DNA from: Bacteroidota bacterium
Lineage (GTDB): Bacteria; Bacteroidota; Bacteroidia; Bacteroidales; Lentimicrobiaceae
Length of the DNA stretch: 64,000 nucleotides
NCBI GenBank assembly: GCA_023417935.1
Contig: JAEZDY010000031.1
Coordinates: forward strand, 127,328-191,327
Direction of reading: 5' to 3'
Shown piece after piece: positions 18,203 through 26,747 of this stretch. Both the position numbers and the translations under genes were made by a program. The notes beneath the pieces are model-generated. The model saw only the letters and a program-made list of their open reading frames with translations. It was not told the DNA's origin and searched no databases. Within the stretch, counting starts at the first letter, position 1, and every line of letters starts with the position of its first letter.

Positions 18203-18436
18203 TCATTCTTTAATAGGATGCCATTTATCATCATCACCCTTTTCGTATTTTTTCTTCACTGCAGCCCATGCAACTTTATGTGAAGTTTCTTCATGGGATG
18301 CATCCCCTTCCCTGTCTTTAGGATTCTTATACTCATCCCATGCGCTATTATAGGCAGCAAGGTAAATTTCCTGTGCATGCTTCGGCAGGTTATCCCTCAC
18401 CCTGTCGGGCAGATCTTTAATGTCTTTATATGGCAT
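18203..18436 (-). CDS. ChaB family protein
   Basis: 77 residues matching the ChaB fold. The start is MPYKDIKDLPDRVRDNLPKH and the middle is AQEIYLAAYNSAWDEY. After an acidic linker comes the conserved HEETSHKVAWAAVKKKYEK. ChaB was named as a regulator of the ChaA cation antiporter in E. coli, but its biochemical role is uncertain and there is no chaA here. It stands alone on the minus strand between small genes and the divergent ssb genes. Confidence 0.85.
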   Translation of the reverse strand: MPYKDIKDLPDRVRDNLPKHAQEIYLAAYNSAWDEYKNPKDREGDASHEETSHKVAWAAVKKKYEKGDDDKWHPIKE

Positions 18437-18626
18437 GATCTAGGAGTTTATAATGATTAGTAAAAATTAAAACAGCAGTGATAACGCTAAAGTTTTTCAG
18501 GTTTATTCTAAAAAGTGCTATTTGCTAAATGCCTAAAATACAGAAACAAAAACGTTTTTAACCGTTTATAAGTAACTACATTCGATTGTAAATAGTTAAT
18601 AACCGACTCAGGGAAAAAGCTGATAG

Positions 18627-18634
18627 TACATTTG
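18627..18634 (+). promoter_or_regulatory. Candidate -7 box upstream of the ssb pair
   Basis: TACATTTG matches TAnnTTTG and lies about 90 nt before the first ssb start. No TTG is seen at the usual -33 spacing, so this is weak. The rest of 18437-18722 shows nothing else recognisable. Confidence 0.35.
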
Positions 18635-18725
18635 CTTCATCGTTCAGACATACACAGATAAGTTTGGAGAAAGTTAAGTAAGGTAAAATGTTGAACCGCC
18701 CAAAAGGCACAAAAAACAAAAAGTG

Positions 18726-19067
18726 ATGAAAGCATTAAACAATCGCGTACAGTTAATCGGGTATCTGGGTTCTGATCCTGTTATGAGAACTTTTGATGAT
18801 GGAAAAGTAATGGCAAGGTTATCATTAGCAACAAATGAGCCTACCATTGAAAAAGGTAAAAAGGGTATTAAGACCCAATGGCATCAGTTGGTAGTTTGGG
18901 GAAAATTGGCAGAAATCTGTGGTAAATACCTGCAAAAGGGGGGTGAAATAGCCATTGATGGCCGACTGGCTTACCGTGCCTACACAGATAAGGAAGGATC
19001 CAGCAGGCTGAACACTGAAATTACAGTGAACGATCTTCTGATGATCTCAGGACGTCAAGCTGTATAG
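18726..19067 (+). CDS. Short single-stranded DNA-binding protein, first of a tandem pair
   Basis: 113 residues from the ATG at 18726 (a GTG immediately precedes it; the ATG gives the usual MKALNNRVQLIG start). It is a single OB-fold of the bacterial SSB type: VQLIGYLGSDP, ARLSLATNEP, QWHQLVVWGKLAEICGKYLQKG, and a final AYTDKEGSSRLNTEITVNDLLML-like strand. The protein stops right after the OB-fold, so the Gly-rich linker and the acidic tip (DDDIPF) that recruit repair and replication partners are missing. It may bind single strands in stress or competence, or act with the housekeeping SSB encoded elsewhere. The second paralogue follows 80 bp later. Confidence 0.88.
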   Translation: MKALNNRVQLIGYLGSDPVMRTFDDGKVMARLSLATNEPTIEKGKKGIKTQWHQLVVWGKLAEICGKYLQKGGEIAIDGRLAYRAYTDKEGSSRLNTEITVNDLLMISGRQAV

Positions 19068-19147
19068 TAGAAACATTAAAGATTAATAGTGATCCAATTA
19101 AAGAATTATCAATAAACAATAAAATTTTAACCTCAATTTTTAAAGTC

Positions 19148-19489
19148 ATGAACAGTTTAAGAAACAGAGTAACCTTGATAGGTAGATTAGGTAAAGAGCC
19201 GGAAGTAAGAACATTGGAAGGAAACAAGAAAATGGTACGGATGACTCTGGCTACAAATGATGTGTATTTTGACAAAGAGGGTCAGAAAGTTAAAGATACA
19301 CAATGGCATAACCTGGTGGTATGGGGCAACCTTTCTGAAACTTGTGAGAAATATCTTACTAAAGGAAAGGAAGTGGCTGTTGAAGGTAAAATAACTTATA
19401 GATATTGGGACGATAAAGAAGGCAGAACACACAACATGACCGAGATAAATGTGAGTGACCTCGTTATTGTCGGTAACAAGGAGAACTGA
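19148..19489 (+). CDS. Short single-stranded DNA-binding protein, second of a tandem pair
   Basis: 113 residues, the same length as its neighbour and clearly paralogous: NRVTLIGRLGKEPEVR, QWHNLVVWGNLSETCEKYLTKG, and a C-terminal EINVSDLVIVGNKEN. It too ends after the OB-fold and lacks the acidic partner-binding tip. The two copies have diverged at roughly half of their positions, so the duplication is not recent. A clean terminator follows, so the two genes may form one unit. Confidence 0.88.
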   Translation: MNSLRNRVTLIGRLGKEPEVRTLEGNKKMVRMTLATNDVYFDKEGQKVKDTQWHNLVVWGNLSETCEKYLTKGKEVAVEGKITYRYWDDKEGRTHNMTEINVSDLVIVGNKEN

Positions 19490-19512
19490 TAAATATAAGC
19501 AATAAATCAACT

Positions 19513-19538
19513 AAGGCTGTCGTTCGACAGCCTTTTTT
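19513..19538 (+). terminator. Rho-independent terminator after the ssb pair
   Basis: A 9-bp stem (AAGGCTGTC at 19513-19521 with 19526-19534) and a 4-nt loop, followed by a run of six T. It lies 24 nt after the stop codon of the second ssb. Confidence 0.9.
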
Positions 19539-19678
19539 ATTAACAACTCCTGATTCTTCACACAGATATTAGCTTTAAATTGTTAATATAATTTTAACGG
19601 ATGGTCGCAATATTTATCTTTTTAATTCTATTTTTACAGTGATGCTGAAATAAGTAGGATAGGATTTACAAGTATAAG

Positions 19679-19705
19679 AACCGGCCGAAGGGTTGTAAGC
19701 CGGTT
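19679..19705. other. Leader hairpin before the phoH-like gene
   Basis: A 7-bp stem (AACCGGC at 19679-19685, GCCGGTT at 19699-19705) with a 13-nt loop sits 29 nt before the ATG of the PIN-PhoH gene. No U-run follows directly, so it is more likely a leader structure than a terminator. Confidence 0.35.
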
Positions 19706-19733
19706 TCATGAAAAGTAAGGTAAAAATTCTATT

Positions 19734-21287
19734 ATGGCTGTAACAAAAAAAACTCGTGCCAAAACAAACAAAGACTCGAAATCAGACGGTGCTTTACTAA
19801 GCAAAAAGGAAACTAAACCGCGGGAAAGTATTAAGCAATCTGAACCAAAGAGCGAAAACCCAAAGAAGATCATTTCTCTTGTTGATAAAACAAAAGTTGC
19901 CAAAGCAACCAAAACGTTAAAAGCCAATTCAGGTAGTGCAGATCAGAAAGTACTGCAAAAGCCAGCTGCAATGAAGAAAATATTCGTGCTGGATACATCT
20001 GTAATACTTTATAATCATGATTGTATAAAGACATTCGATGACAATGATGTTGCACTTCCGATTACTGTGCTTGAAGAGCTCGATAATTTCAAGAAGGGTA
20101 ATGATACCATTAACTTCGAAGCACGTGAATTTATCCGTATAATTGATAACATGTCGGACCATTCAACGCTTACTGACTGGATACCCCTGGAAAAAACCAA
20201 GGGAGGCAGGTTTAAGGTAATAATGAATGAAAAGAGCATGCTTGATGCGAGGTTGATATTTGATGATAACAAGCCTGATCACCGTATTTTGAATGCGGCA
20301 CTTTCAGTTGCACAGGAATATCCTGACCGTAAGGTTATTCTTGTTAGTAAGGACATCAACCTTCGGCTAAAAGCGAAGTCACTAAACATCACGGCTGAGG
20401 ATTACCTTACCGGCAAAGTTAAGAATGTTGAAGGGTTATATACCGGAATATCAACCATTACAGGTTTGTCAACCAGTATTATTGATAAACTATACAGTAC
20501 CGGTTGGTGTAAACCCAAGGAGATAGGTGTGAAAAACCCAACGCCTAATCATTACTTCATTCTTAAGAATACCACCATTTCAGCTTTGGCTTATTATAAT
20601 GCAATAACTGAGCGTATTGAGCGAATAGAAAAGAAGACAGCATTCAGGATAGTTCCTCGTAACGCAGAGCAGGTATTTGCCATGCATGCAATTCTGAATC
20701 CCGACATAAAGCTTGTAACGTTGCAGGGTGTTGCAGGTACCGGTAAAACTCTTATTGCACTGGCAGCAGCGCTTGAACAAAAGCGCAATTTCAAGCAAGT
20801 TTTCCTTGCCAGGCCTATAGTTCCACTGAGCAATAAGGACCTTGGATTTTTGCCCGGCGACATAAAATCAAAGATCAATCCTTACATGGAACCGCTCAAC
20901 GATAATCTTAAATTTATCCAAAGCCAGTTCAGTGAGAAGGATAAGGAGTATAAAAATATAACTGACTCACTTGAAAATGAGAAGATCGTAGTTCAGCCAC
21001 TGGCATATATTAGAGGCCGTAGTATCTCAAATGTGTGTTTTATTGTTGATGAGGCTCAAAACCTTACCCCTCATGAGATCAAAACCATTATAACACGGGC
21101 AGGACAAAACACTAAGATCATTTTTACCGGTGATATATACCAGATTGACACACCTTATCTTGATGCACAAAGTAATGGATTGTCATACCTTATTGACAAG
21201 ATAAAACACCATGCAATCTATGCACATGTTAGGCTTGAAAAAGGTGAGAGATCTGAACTTGCGAATTTGGCTAATGATCTATTGTAA
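19734..21287 (+). CDS. PIN domain-PhoH family ATPase (YlaK-type)
   Basis: 517 residues. A Lys-rich, probably disordered N-terminal extension (1-80) precedes a PIN nuclease-like domain (about 82-225) with the first acidic residue Asp87 in VLDTSVIL and an EELDNFKKG segment. A PhoH ATPase domain follows (about 310-517) with Walker A GVAGTGKT (Lys338) and Walker B CFIVDEAQN. PIN-PhoH proteins are proposed RNA helicase/ribonuclease enzymes, and isolated PhoH was first seen under phosphate control. If the basic extension is not translated, the Met at residue 80 (MKKIFVLDTS) is an alternative start. No operon partner is evident. Confidence 0.88.
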   Translation: MAVTKKTRAKTNKDSKSDGALLSKKETKPRESIKQSEPKSENPKKIISLVDKTKVAKATKTLKANSGSADQKVLQKPAAMKKIFVLDTSVILYNHDCIKTFDDNDVALPITVLEELDNFKKGNDTINFEAREFIRIIDNMSDHSTLTDWIPLEKTKGGRFKVIMNEKSMLDARLIFDDNKPDHRILNAALSVAQEYPDRKVILVSKDINLRLKAKSLNITAEDYLTGKVKNVEGLYTGISTITGLSTSIIDKLYSTGWCKPKEIGVKNPTPNHYFILKNTTISALAYYNAITERIERIEKKTAFRIVPRNAEQVFAMHAILNPDIKLVTLQGVAGTGKTLIALAAALEQKRNFKQVFLARPIVPLSNKDLGFLPGDIKSKINPYMEPLNDNLKFIQSQFSEKDKEYKNITDSLENEKIVVQPLAYIRGRSISNVCFIVDEAQNLTPHEIKTIITRAGQNTKIIFTGDIYQIDTPYLDAQSNGLSYLIDKIKHHAIYAHVRLEKGERSELANLANDLL

Positions 21288-21363
21288 GACTAATTGATCA
21301 GGTTACTTAATAATTTATTGGAATACTAAGCCTTTCCAACCAGTTTATCATATTGTTGATTGC

Positions 21364-22371
21364 TCAGGCTGCTTCGTAAACTACAGTTACAACTGTTTGG
21401 CCCACGCCTTTGAGGGTTTCTTTGCTTATATTGTCCATGTCATCGTTGATAGTATGCCAATGGTCAAAGAAGCCTTTTTCACGGTCGTCCTGGTAGTCAA
21501 TTATGTCAATAGTTGGGATGCGGAGGTTCTCATTAACATAAACATGATCATCGGTGATACGTCCGGAATTCCTGTTAACGAACAGGTTTCCATATCCTAT
21601 CCTCTCAGCAGTTTGCCATACTTTCCTTACAATATTGGGGGCATAATACCTTGAATACTGTTCCTGGGTAAAAACAGCATCTTTAGCGCCTACCATGTCA
21701 AGTAAAATGCCAAAACGTGCTGAGTATCCTGCAACATGTGGGTTCTTTGACCAGTGCTGTGATCCAAGGGCCCAGGCATGTTCATAACTTCCCTGCATAT
21801 CCTGTGGTTCACCATAATCCTCGGCATCAAAAAAGACGATATCCACACCCAAACCCGGGTTATTGATACTCATTAGGCGGGCAATTTCAAGTAACACCCC
21901 AACTCCGCTGGCACCATCGTTTGCTCCAGGTACGGGTTTTCTTAAATTAGCTTCATCTGTATCATGGTCAGCCCACGGACGTGAGTCCCAGTGTGCACAT
22001 AGCAGAATTCTTGATTTAGAATCGGGATTGTAACTGCCAATTATATTGCGGGCATCAAGCATAGTTCCATCAAAGGCCCTGAGCTTGGCTTTTTGTTCAA
22101 CTACCACAGCACTATAACTTTTAAGTGTTGATACCAACCAATCACCACATTCACGGTGTGCTGGTGTGTTTGGAACCCTCGGACCAAATGCAACTTGTTT
22201 CTCAATAAACATATAAGCTGAGTCAGCGTTAAAATCAGGCACATTTACTGTTTTAATTGTAGCCTTTTCATCATTCTGCTTTTCAGTCTTTATATTCTGG
22301 GAGCATGATGTGGTGATCAGAGTCATGATAAGTAGGAAATGTAATCCTGTATTATTTATGAAATTCAACAT
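21364..22371 (-). CDS. Glutaminyl-peptide cyclotransferase (M28-fold lipoprotein)
   Basis: 335 residues. The N-terminus is a lipoprotein-type signal with Cys23 (ITTSC). Residues about 50-335 form a Zn-dependent M28 fold. The start FGPRVPNTPAHRECGDWL is typical of the glutaminyl cyclase branch. Metal-site motifs are visible: LLCAHWDSRPWAD, GANDGASGVGVLLE, FFDAEDYGEP and DHWHTINDD. The family converts N-terminal Gln of exported proteins to pyroglutamate, and the Bacteroidota enzymes are periplasmic. This fits the Gln-after-cleavage pattern of many secreted proteins in this window. A plain M28 aminopeptidase is the main alternative. Confidence 0.82.
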   Translation of the reverse strand: MLNFINNTGLHFLLIMTLITTSCSQNIKTEKQNDEKATIKTVNVPDFNADSAYMFIEKQVAFGPRVPNTPAHRECGDWLVSTLKSYSAVVVEQKAKLRAFDGTMLDARNIIGSYNPDSKSRILLCAHWDSRPWADHDTDEANLRKPVPGANDGASGVGVLLEIARLMSINNPGLGVDIVFFDAEDYGEPQDMQGSYEHAWALGSQHWSKNPHVAGYSARFGILLDMVGAKDAVFTQEQYSRYYAPNIVRKVWQTAERIGYGNLFVNRNSGRITDDHVYVNENLRIPTIDIIDYQDDREKGFFDHWHTINDDMDNISKETLKGVGQTVVTVVYEAA

Positions 22372-22515
22372 TATTTCTGCTTTTATCCTTTGTTGTTAAT
22401 GTAGTATCTGCAAAATCTAATTTACTTATCTTTTTAATCTACTTGGCGCATCCTAATAATCTTAATTAGTCATCTATATCATCTTCATTACGGGCTTTCT
22501 ATACCTTATAATGTA

Positions 22516-23877
22516 TTAAAAATTAAGCCTGAATACTGAGCCTTCTCCCGGCTTAGATTTCACCGATATGGAACCCTTATGTAGATGCATAATTTGTCGG
22601 GAAAGGCTCAACCCAATTCCCGATCCTTCTTTTTTAGATGTAAAGAACGGCATAAAGATCTTATCGAGTATATCAGGCTTAATTCCATGTCCATTATCTG
22701 CAAAGTCAATGGTAATCCTATCGCCGGAACTTATTGATGCTACTACTTCTATTTGTGGATTTGCTGATCCCTTCACTGCATCAATAGCGTTAAGCAGCAG
22801 GTTAATAAAAACCTGGTCAATCAAATCAGGGTCGGCGGTAATCATCAAATCGTTTGGAAACATTCTTTTCGTGCATGTTATACCGTAAGCATCCATTTTT
22901 GGCTTTAAAAGGACATGAGCACGATCAAAAAGATCGCTAACAGCGAAATACCTGAAATTAGGCCTTGGAATGCGTGTAAGGTTACGGTAGTTTTCAACAA
23001 AAGTCAACAGGCCGTGTCCTCTGTTCCTTATTGTAACCAGCGCCTCATTCACACTTTGTATCTCATCATCATCAAGCTCTTTTAAATGAACCGATTCACT
23101 ATTGGGGTCATCTTCAAATAAAATATCCTCAACCGTTGAAGCTAGTGATGATATTGGTGTTATGGAGTTCATAATCTCATGAGTGAGCACTCTGATGAGA
23201 TTCTGCCATGATTCAATTTCTTTTTCATCTAATTCAGTGGTAATGTTTTGAAGTGAAACCAACAGAAACTCTTCACCTCTCATTCTGAATTCAGTTGCGT
23301 AAATAGCCAACTGTATGATATCATCTTCAAATGCCAGTTTCACCAAATGCCTGTCGCCTGCTTTCATGCCCAATAGAAGTTCAGGTAACTCGGGTTTTAT
23401 GTTAATAAGCTCCTGGATGTATTGAATGTTATTGATCTTCAGGATCCTTTTGGTAGCATTGTTGAATATATCAACCTTTCCATCTTTTTTAAAGGCAAGA
23501 ATTCCTATGTTAACATGCTGCACCACGGTGAGCAGGTAGTTATAATGCTCTTCTTTTTCTGCCCTATTTTTCCTGAATTCAGTGATTACCTCATTAAAAG
23601 CCCGGTTGAGACCTTCAAAAGACCCGCCGAGTGCCCTGTCGCTAAATGAAGTGCTGAAGTCTGAATGCCTGATGCTTTCAAGAAAATGAGTAAGCTTTCG
23701 GTTAGTGCGTTCAACAAAATAGATAAGACTATAAATCTGGGCAATTAAAATAGCACCTGCAATGAATGAAGTTATTTGATGCTGACTACTTTGAATGAGC
23801 AATATCAGCACAACCAGGTTAACTGTGATAAGCAGAATCCTGGCAGTTACCCAGATCCGGAATTTCTTAAAGACCAT
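22516..23877 (-). CDS. Membrane sensor histidine kinase (NtrY-like)
   Basis: 453 residues. Two transmembrane helices (about 13-30 and 37-55) with almost no periplasmic loop, a HAMP-like segment, a PAS-type domain (about 110-215), a HisKA phosphoacceptor His233 in LTHEIMNSITP, and a HATPase with N box (LLNAIDAVKG), G1 (DNGHGIKPD) and G2 (GSGIGLSLSRQ). The near absence of an external loop suggests it senses a membrane or cytoplasmic cue. The start overlaps the end of the response-regulator gene by 11 bp, so the two are translationally linked. Its partner is the sigma-54 activator upstream, and the likely target is the divergent export operon. Confidence 0.92.
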   Translation of the reverse strand: MVFKKFRIWVTARILLITVNLVVLILLIQSSQHQITSFIAGAILIAQIYSLIYFVERTNRKLTHFLESIRHSDFSTSFSDRALGGSFEGLNRAFNEVITEFRKNRAEKEEHYNYLLTVVQHVNIGILAFKKDGKVDIFNNATKRILKINNIQYIQELINIKPELPELLLGMKAGDRHLVKLAFEDDIIQLAIYATEFRMRGEEFLLVSLQNITTELDEKEIESWQNLIRVLTHEIMNSITPISSLASTVEDILFEDDPNSESVHLKELDDDEIQSVNEALVTIRNRGHGLLTFVENYRNLTRIPRPNFRYFAVSDLFDRAHVLLKPKMDAYGITCTKRMFPNDLMITADPDLIDQVFINLLLNAIDAVKGSANPQIEVVASISSGDRITIDFADNGHGIKPDILDKIFMPFFTSKKEGSGIGLSLSRQIMHLHKGSISVKSKPGEGSVFRLNF

Positions 23878-25246
23878 GTTTCTCTATTCTTCTGTACAAT
23901 GAAGCCCTGGTTAGTCCTAGTTCCTTGGCCGCTTTGCTGATATTTCCGCCATGCTTATCAATAACTTTCCTGATAAGGAGTTTTTCCCTCTCCTCAAGAT
24001 TGGTAACTTTTTCAGCTTCTTCATGTTGATCATTATCATCAAGTTGAGAAAGGAAAAAGTCCTGGGGTTGAAGTATATTGCTTTCGCTCATAATTACAGC
24101 ACGTTCAACTGAGTGTTGTAATTCGCGGATGTTTCCTGGCCAGGTATGTTTCTCAAGCCTGCGAATTGTTGATGGATTAATCCTCTTCATAGGCATCTTG
24201 TATTTCTTGCAATAAATCGCGAGAAAATGCTCAACAAGAGGCTGGATATCTTCCAATCTATCGCGCAAAGGCGGTAATAACACTTCAACTGTATTGATTC
24301 GATATAACAAATCCTGTCTGAATTTCCCTTCATTTACCATTTGGTATAAAGGCATGTTGGTAGCACAAATCAACCTCACATCAATGGGGATCTCACGATT
24401 AGTACCCAGTCTTACCACTTTGCGGTTTTGGATAACACTTAGCAACTTCGACTGCAGGGCAAAAGTAAGATTTCCAATTTCATCCAGAAATATAGTACCT
24501 CTGTTAGCCGCTTCAAACCGGCCTGCCCTGTCTTCTTTCGCATCGGTAAAGGCGCCTTTCTTAAATCCGAATAATTCACTTTCAAACAAAGTTTCACTTA
24601 TGGCGCCCAGGTCAACACTAATAAACACTTCATTCCTTCGGGACGAGGCTTTGTGAATAGCCCTTGCTATTAATTCTTTACCAGTACCATTTTCGCCCAA
24701 TATCAAAACATTGGCTTCTGTTTTAGCAACTTTCTCAACAGTAGCCATTACTTTCAGCATTGGTGGTGACTGACCAATAAGATTGGTATATCCCTGTTCC
24801 TGATCAGCTATCAGTACCTTTTGTTTACTCCGCAAATCATCAATGATCTCATTTGAGTGTCTGACTTTCAAATTGGCAGTAATTGTTGCAAGCAGTTTCC
24901 TGTTATCCCATGGCTTCAGGATAAAATTGGTAGCACCCTCTTTGATCCCCTGCACCGCCAGCTCAATATCACCATATCCTGTAACAAATATTACAACGGC
25001 CAAAGGGTCAATCTCAATGATCTTATTAAGCCAATGAAATCCCTCTTTCCCACTGGTGGCATCCCGTGAAAAGTTCATATCAAGCAAGATCAGGTCATAG
25101 TTCTCTGATTTGAGTAATGATGGAATGTTTTCCGGATTCTTTTCCGTGTGAACTATTGTTACATGTTGCTTCAGGAAGAGTTTAGCTGCCAGCAAAACAT
25201 CGGTATCATCATCAACTATAAGGATTTTGGCTTCAATCTTACTCAT
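23867..25246 (-). CDS. Sigma-54-dependent response regulator (NtrC family)
   Basis: 459 residues. Receiver domain (1-125) with acidic pocket DDD at 12-14, phosphoacceptor Asp56 in LILLDMNF and Lys111. AAA+ domain (about 155-390) with Walker A GENGTGKE (184-191) and the sigma-54 contact loop GAFTDA (231-236), which marks a true sigma-54 activator. A Fis-type helix-turn-helix ends the protein (NISKAAKELGLTRASLYRRI). It is the first gene of the pair and is divergent from the HlyD/ABC operon. A candidate sigma-54 promoter lies in the shared 219-bp gap. Confidence 0.95.
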   Translation of the reverse strand: MSKIEAKILIVDDDTDVLLAAKLFLKQHVTIVHTEKNPENIPSLLKSENYDLILLDMNFSRDATSGKEGFHWLNKIIEIDPLAVVIFVTGYGDIELAVQGIKEGATNFILKPWDNRKLLATITANLKVRHSNEIIDDLRSKQKVLIADQEQGYTNLIGQSPPMLKVMATVEKVAKTEANVLILGENGTGKELIARAIHKASSRRNEVFISVDLGAISETLFESELFGFKKGAFTDAKEDRAGRFEAANRGTIFLDEIGNLTFALQSKLLSVIQNRKVVRLGTNREIPIDVRLICATNMPLYQMVNEGKFRQDLLYRINTVEVLLPPLRDRLEDIQPLVEHFLAIYCKKYKMPMKRINPSTIRRLEKHTWPGNIRELQHSVERAVIMSESNILQPQDFFLSQLDDNDQHEEAEKVTNLEEREKLLIRKVIDKHGGNISKAAKELGLTRASLYRRIEKHGL

Positions 25247-25363
25247 CGGATTTGAATTTTTATGTACTTTGTCTGGGTATCTTATAATCTAATTGATGCT
25301 GCTAAGATACAATTTTCTGTTCGGAAACGTACAATGTTGGTTCGTCAATGAACAATATTTATG

Positions 25364-25377
25364 CCATCATATGATGG
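25364..25377. promoter_or_regulatory. Palindrome, candidate upstream activator site
   Basis: CCATCATATGATGG is a perfect 14-bp palindrome in the gap between the sigma-54 activator gene and the export operon. It lies about 40 bp upstream of the candidate -24/-12 promoter. NtrC-type activators bind dyad sites upstream of such promoters, so it may bind the neighbouring regulator. Confidence 0.45.
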
Positions 25378-25417
25378 AAAGCTGCCAAAAGCCTTGCTAA
25401 TCAACAAAAATCGTATA

Positions 25418-25434
25418 TTGGCACAGTATTTGGC
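25418..25434 (+). promoter_or_regulatory. Candidate sigma-54 (-24/-12) promoter of the export operon
   Basis: TTGGCACAGTATTTGGC closely resembles YTGGCACGnNNNTTGCW. The -24 half (TTGGCAC) is perfect. The -12 half has one extra G, so GG-to-GC spacing is 11 instead of 10. It ends 31 nt before the ATG of the HlyD-like gene and faces the right way. Confidence 0.5.
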
Positions 25435-25465
25435 TTTATAGCATTAATTGCTAAACAAAATTTGA

Positions 25466-26716
25466 ATGGACCGAGCAATCGAAAAGAAAACATGGACAAC
25501 GGGTCGCATACTCACTTTATCCGGCGCTGTTGTTTTAACTGGAATAATCATTTGGATGTTTTTTATCAGGGATAATCGCAGCAAGCTATATATTCAAAAG
25601 CAACAAGTGACTATTGCTGAAGTGGTAGAAAGTAAATTCCAGGAATTCATTCCGGTGGATGGTGTATTACTTCCCCGAAATACAGTTTATATTGATGCTG
25701 TTCAAGGTGGTGTGGTTGAGGAGGTTTATGTTGAGGACGGTGCAATGCTCAAAAAGGGCGACCCTATCCTCAAACTTACCAATGCCAACATGGAACTTAG
25801 CTACATGGATCAGGAAACCCGCATGTATGATGCTATCAACAATCTGGCTAATACGCTTATTAATATTGAACAGCTGAAGTATACCAGGCAAAAGGAAATA
25901 ACGGAACTTACCTACCAGATTGACAAGCTCAAAACAGATTTCACCCGAAAAGAGATGTTCTTTAATGATAAACTCATATCGGCCAAAGAATTCGAAGATG
26001 CTAAGCGTGATTATGAACATGCAATGAATCAGCTAAACATTTCCCTCAAATTAAAAAGACTAGATTCAATATCCGGAGTAAGGCAAAGCACCCAAATTAG
26101 TTCATCGATGGCACGTATGCAAAACAATCTAGAATTGTTGAAGCGTAATATGGATAATATGACTGTTAAGGCCCCTGGTGAAGGGAAGCTTTCATCATTT
26201 AATGTTGAGATAGGTGAAACAAAAACCGCAGGTCAACATCTTGGTCAAATTGATATACCCGGTGGGTTTAAGGTAAGAGCTAATGTTGACGAAAGGTACA
26301 TATCCAGGATATTTGAAGGACAGGAAGCCGAATTTGATATGGGAAATAAGGTTTATCAGTTAATGATCCAAAAGATTTACACCAACGTAGCAAATGGCTC
26401 ATTTCAAATTGACCTTGTATTTACCGGTGATGAGCCCGAGAATATTAAACGCGGCCAAACGTTGCAATTAAGGATCAGGTTCTCTGGTGAGACTGACGCA
26501 ATTACAATTCGTCGTGGAGGGTTCTATCAGGAAACTGGTGGTAACTGGATCTATGTTATAAGTCCGGATGGTTCTTCAGCTCAAAAAAGAAATATTAAGA
26601 TTGGTCGTCAGAACATATACTCGTATGAAGTTCTTGAAGGGCTAACCCCAGGTGAAAAAGTAATTGTTTCATCGTACGAACCATTCGGTAATAAGGAAAA
26701 ATTGATTTTCAACTGA
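25466..26716 (+). CDS. HlyD-family membrane fusion protein (periplasmic adaptor)
   Basis: 416 residues. One N-terminal transmembrane helix (about 18-38), then a lipoyl-like half (VDGVLLPRNTVYIDAVQGG VVEEV), an alpha-helical hairpin (about 110-205, rich in charged heptad-like residues), the second lipoyl half (MTVKAPGEGKLSSF) and a beta-barrel domain. It would link the inner-membrane ABC complex to an outer-membrane channel, as MacA does for MacB. The outer-membrane factor is not encoded nearby. It is first in a three-gene unit: ATPase 31 bp later, permease overlapping by 4 bp. Confidence 0.9.
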   Translation: MDRAIEKKTWTTGRILTLSGAVVLTGIIIWMFFIRDNRSKLYIQKQQVTIAEVVESKFQEFIPVDGVLLPRNTVYIDAVQGGVVEEVYVEDGAMLKKGDPILKLTNANMELSYMDQETRMYDAINNLANTLINIEQLKYTRQKEITELTYQIDKLKTDFTRKEMFFNDKLISAKEFEDAKRDYEHAMNQLNISLKLKRLDSISGVRQSTQISSSMARMQNNLELLKRNMDNMTVKAPGEGKLSSFNVEIGETKTAGQHLGQIDIPGGFKVRANVDERYISRIFEGQEAEFDMGNKVYQLMIQKIYTNVANGSFQIDLVFTGDEPENIKRGQTLQLRIRFSGETDAITIRRGGFYQETGGNWIYVISPDGSSAQKRNIKIGRQNIYSYEVLEGLTPGEKVIVSSYEPFGNKEKLIFN

Positions 26717-26747
26717 TAATACAGAAAACCTTTAAAATAAATCGCAC

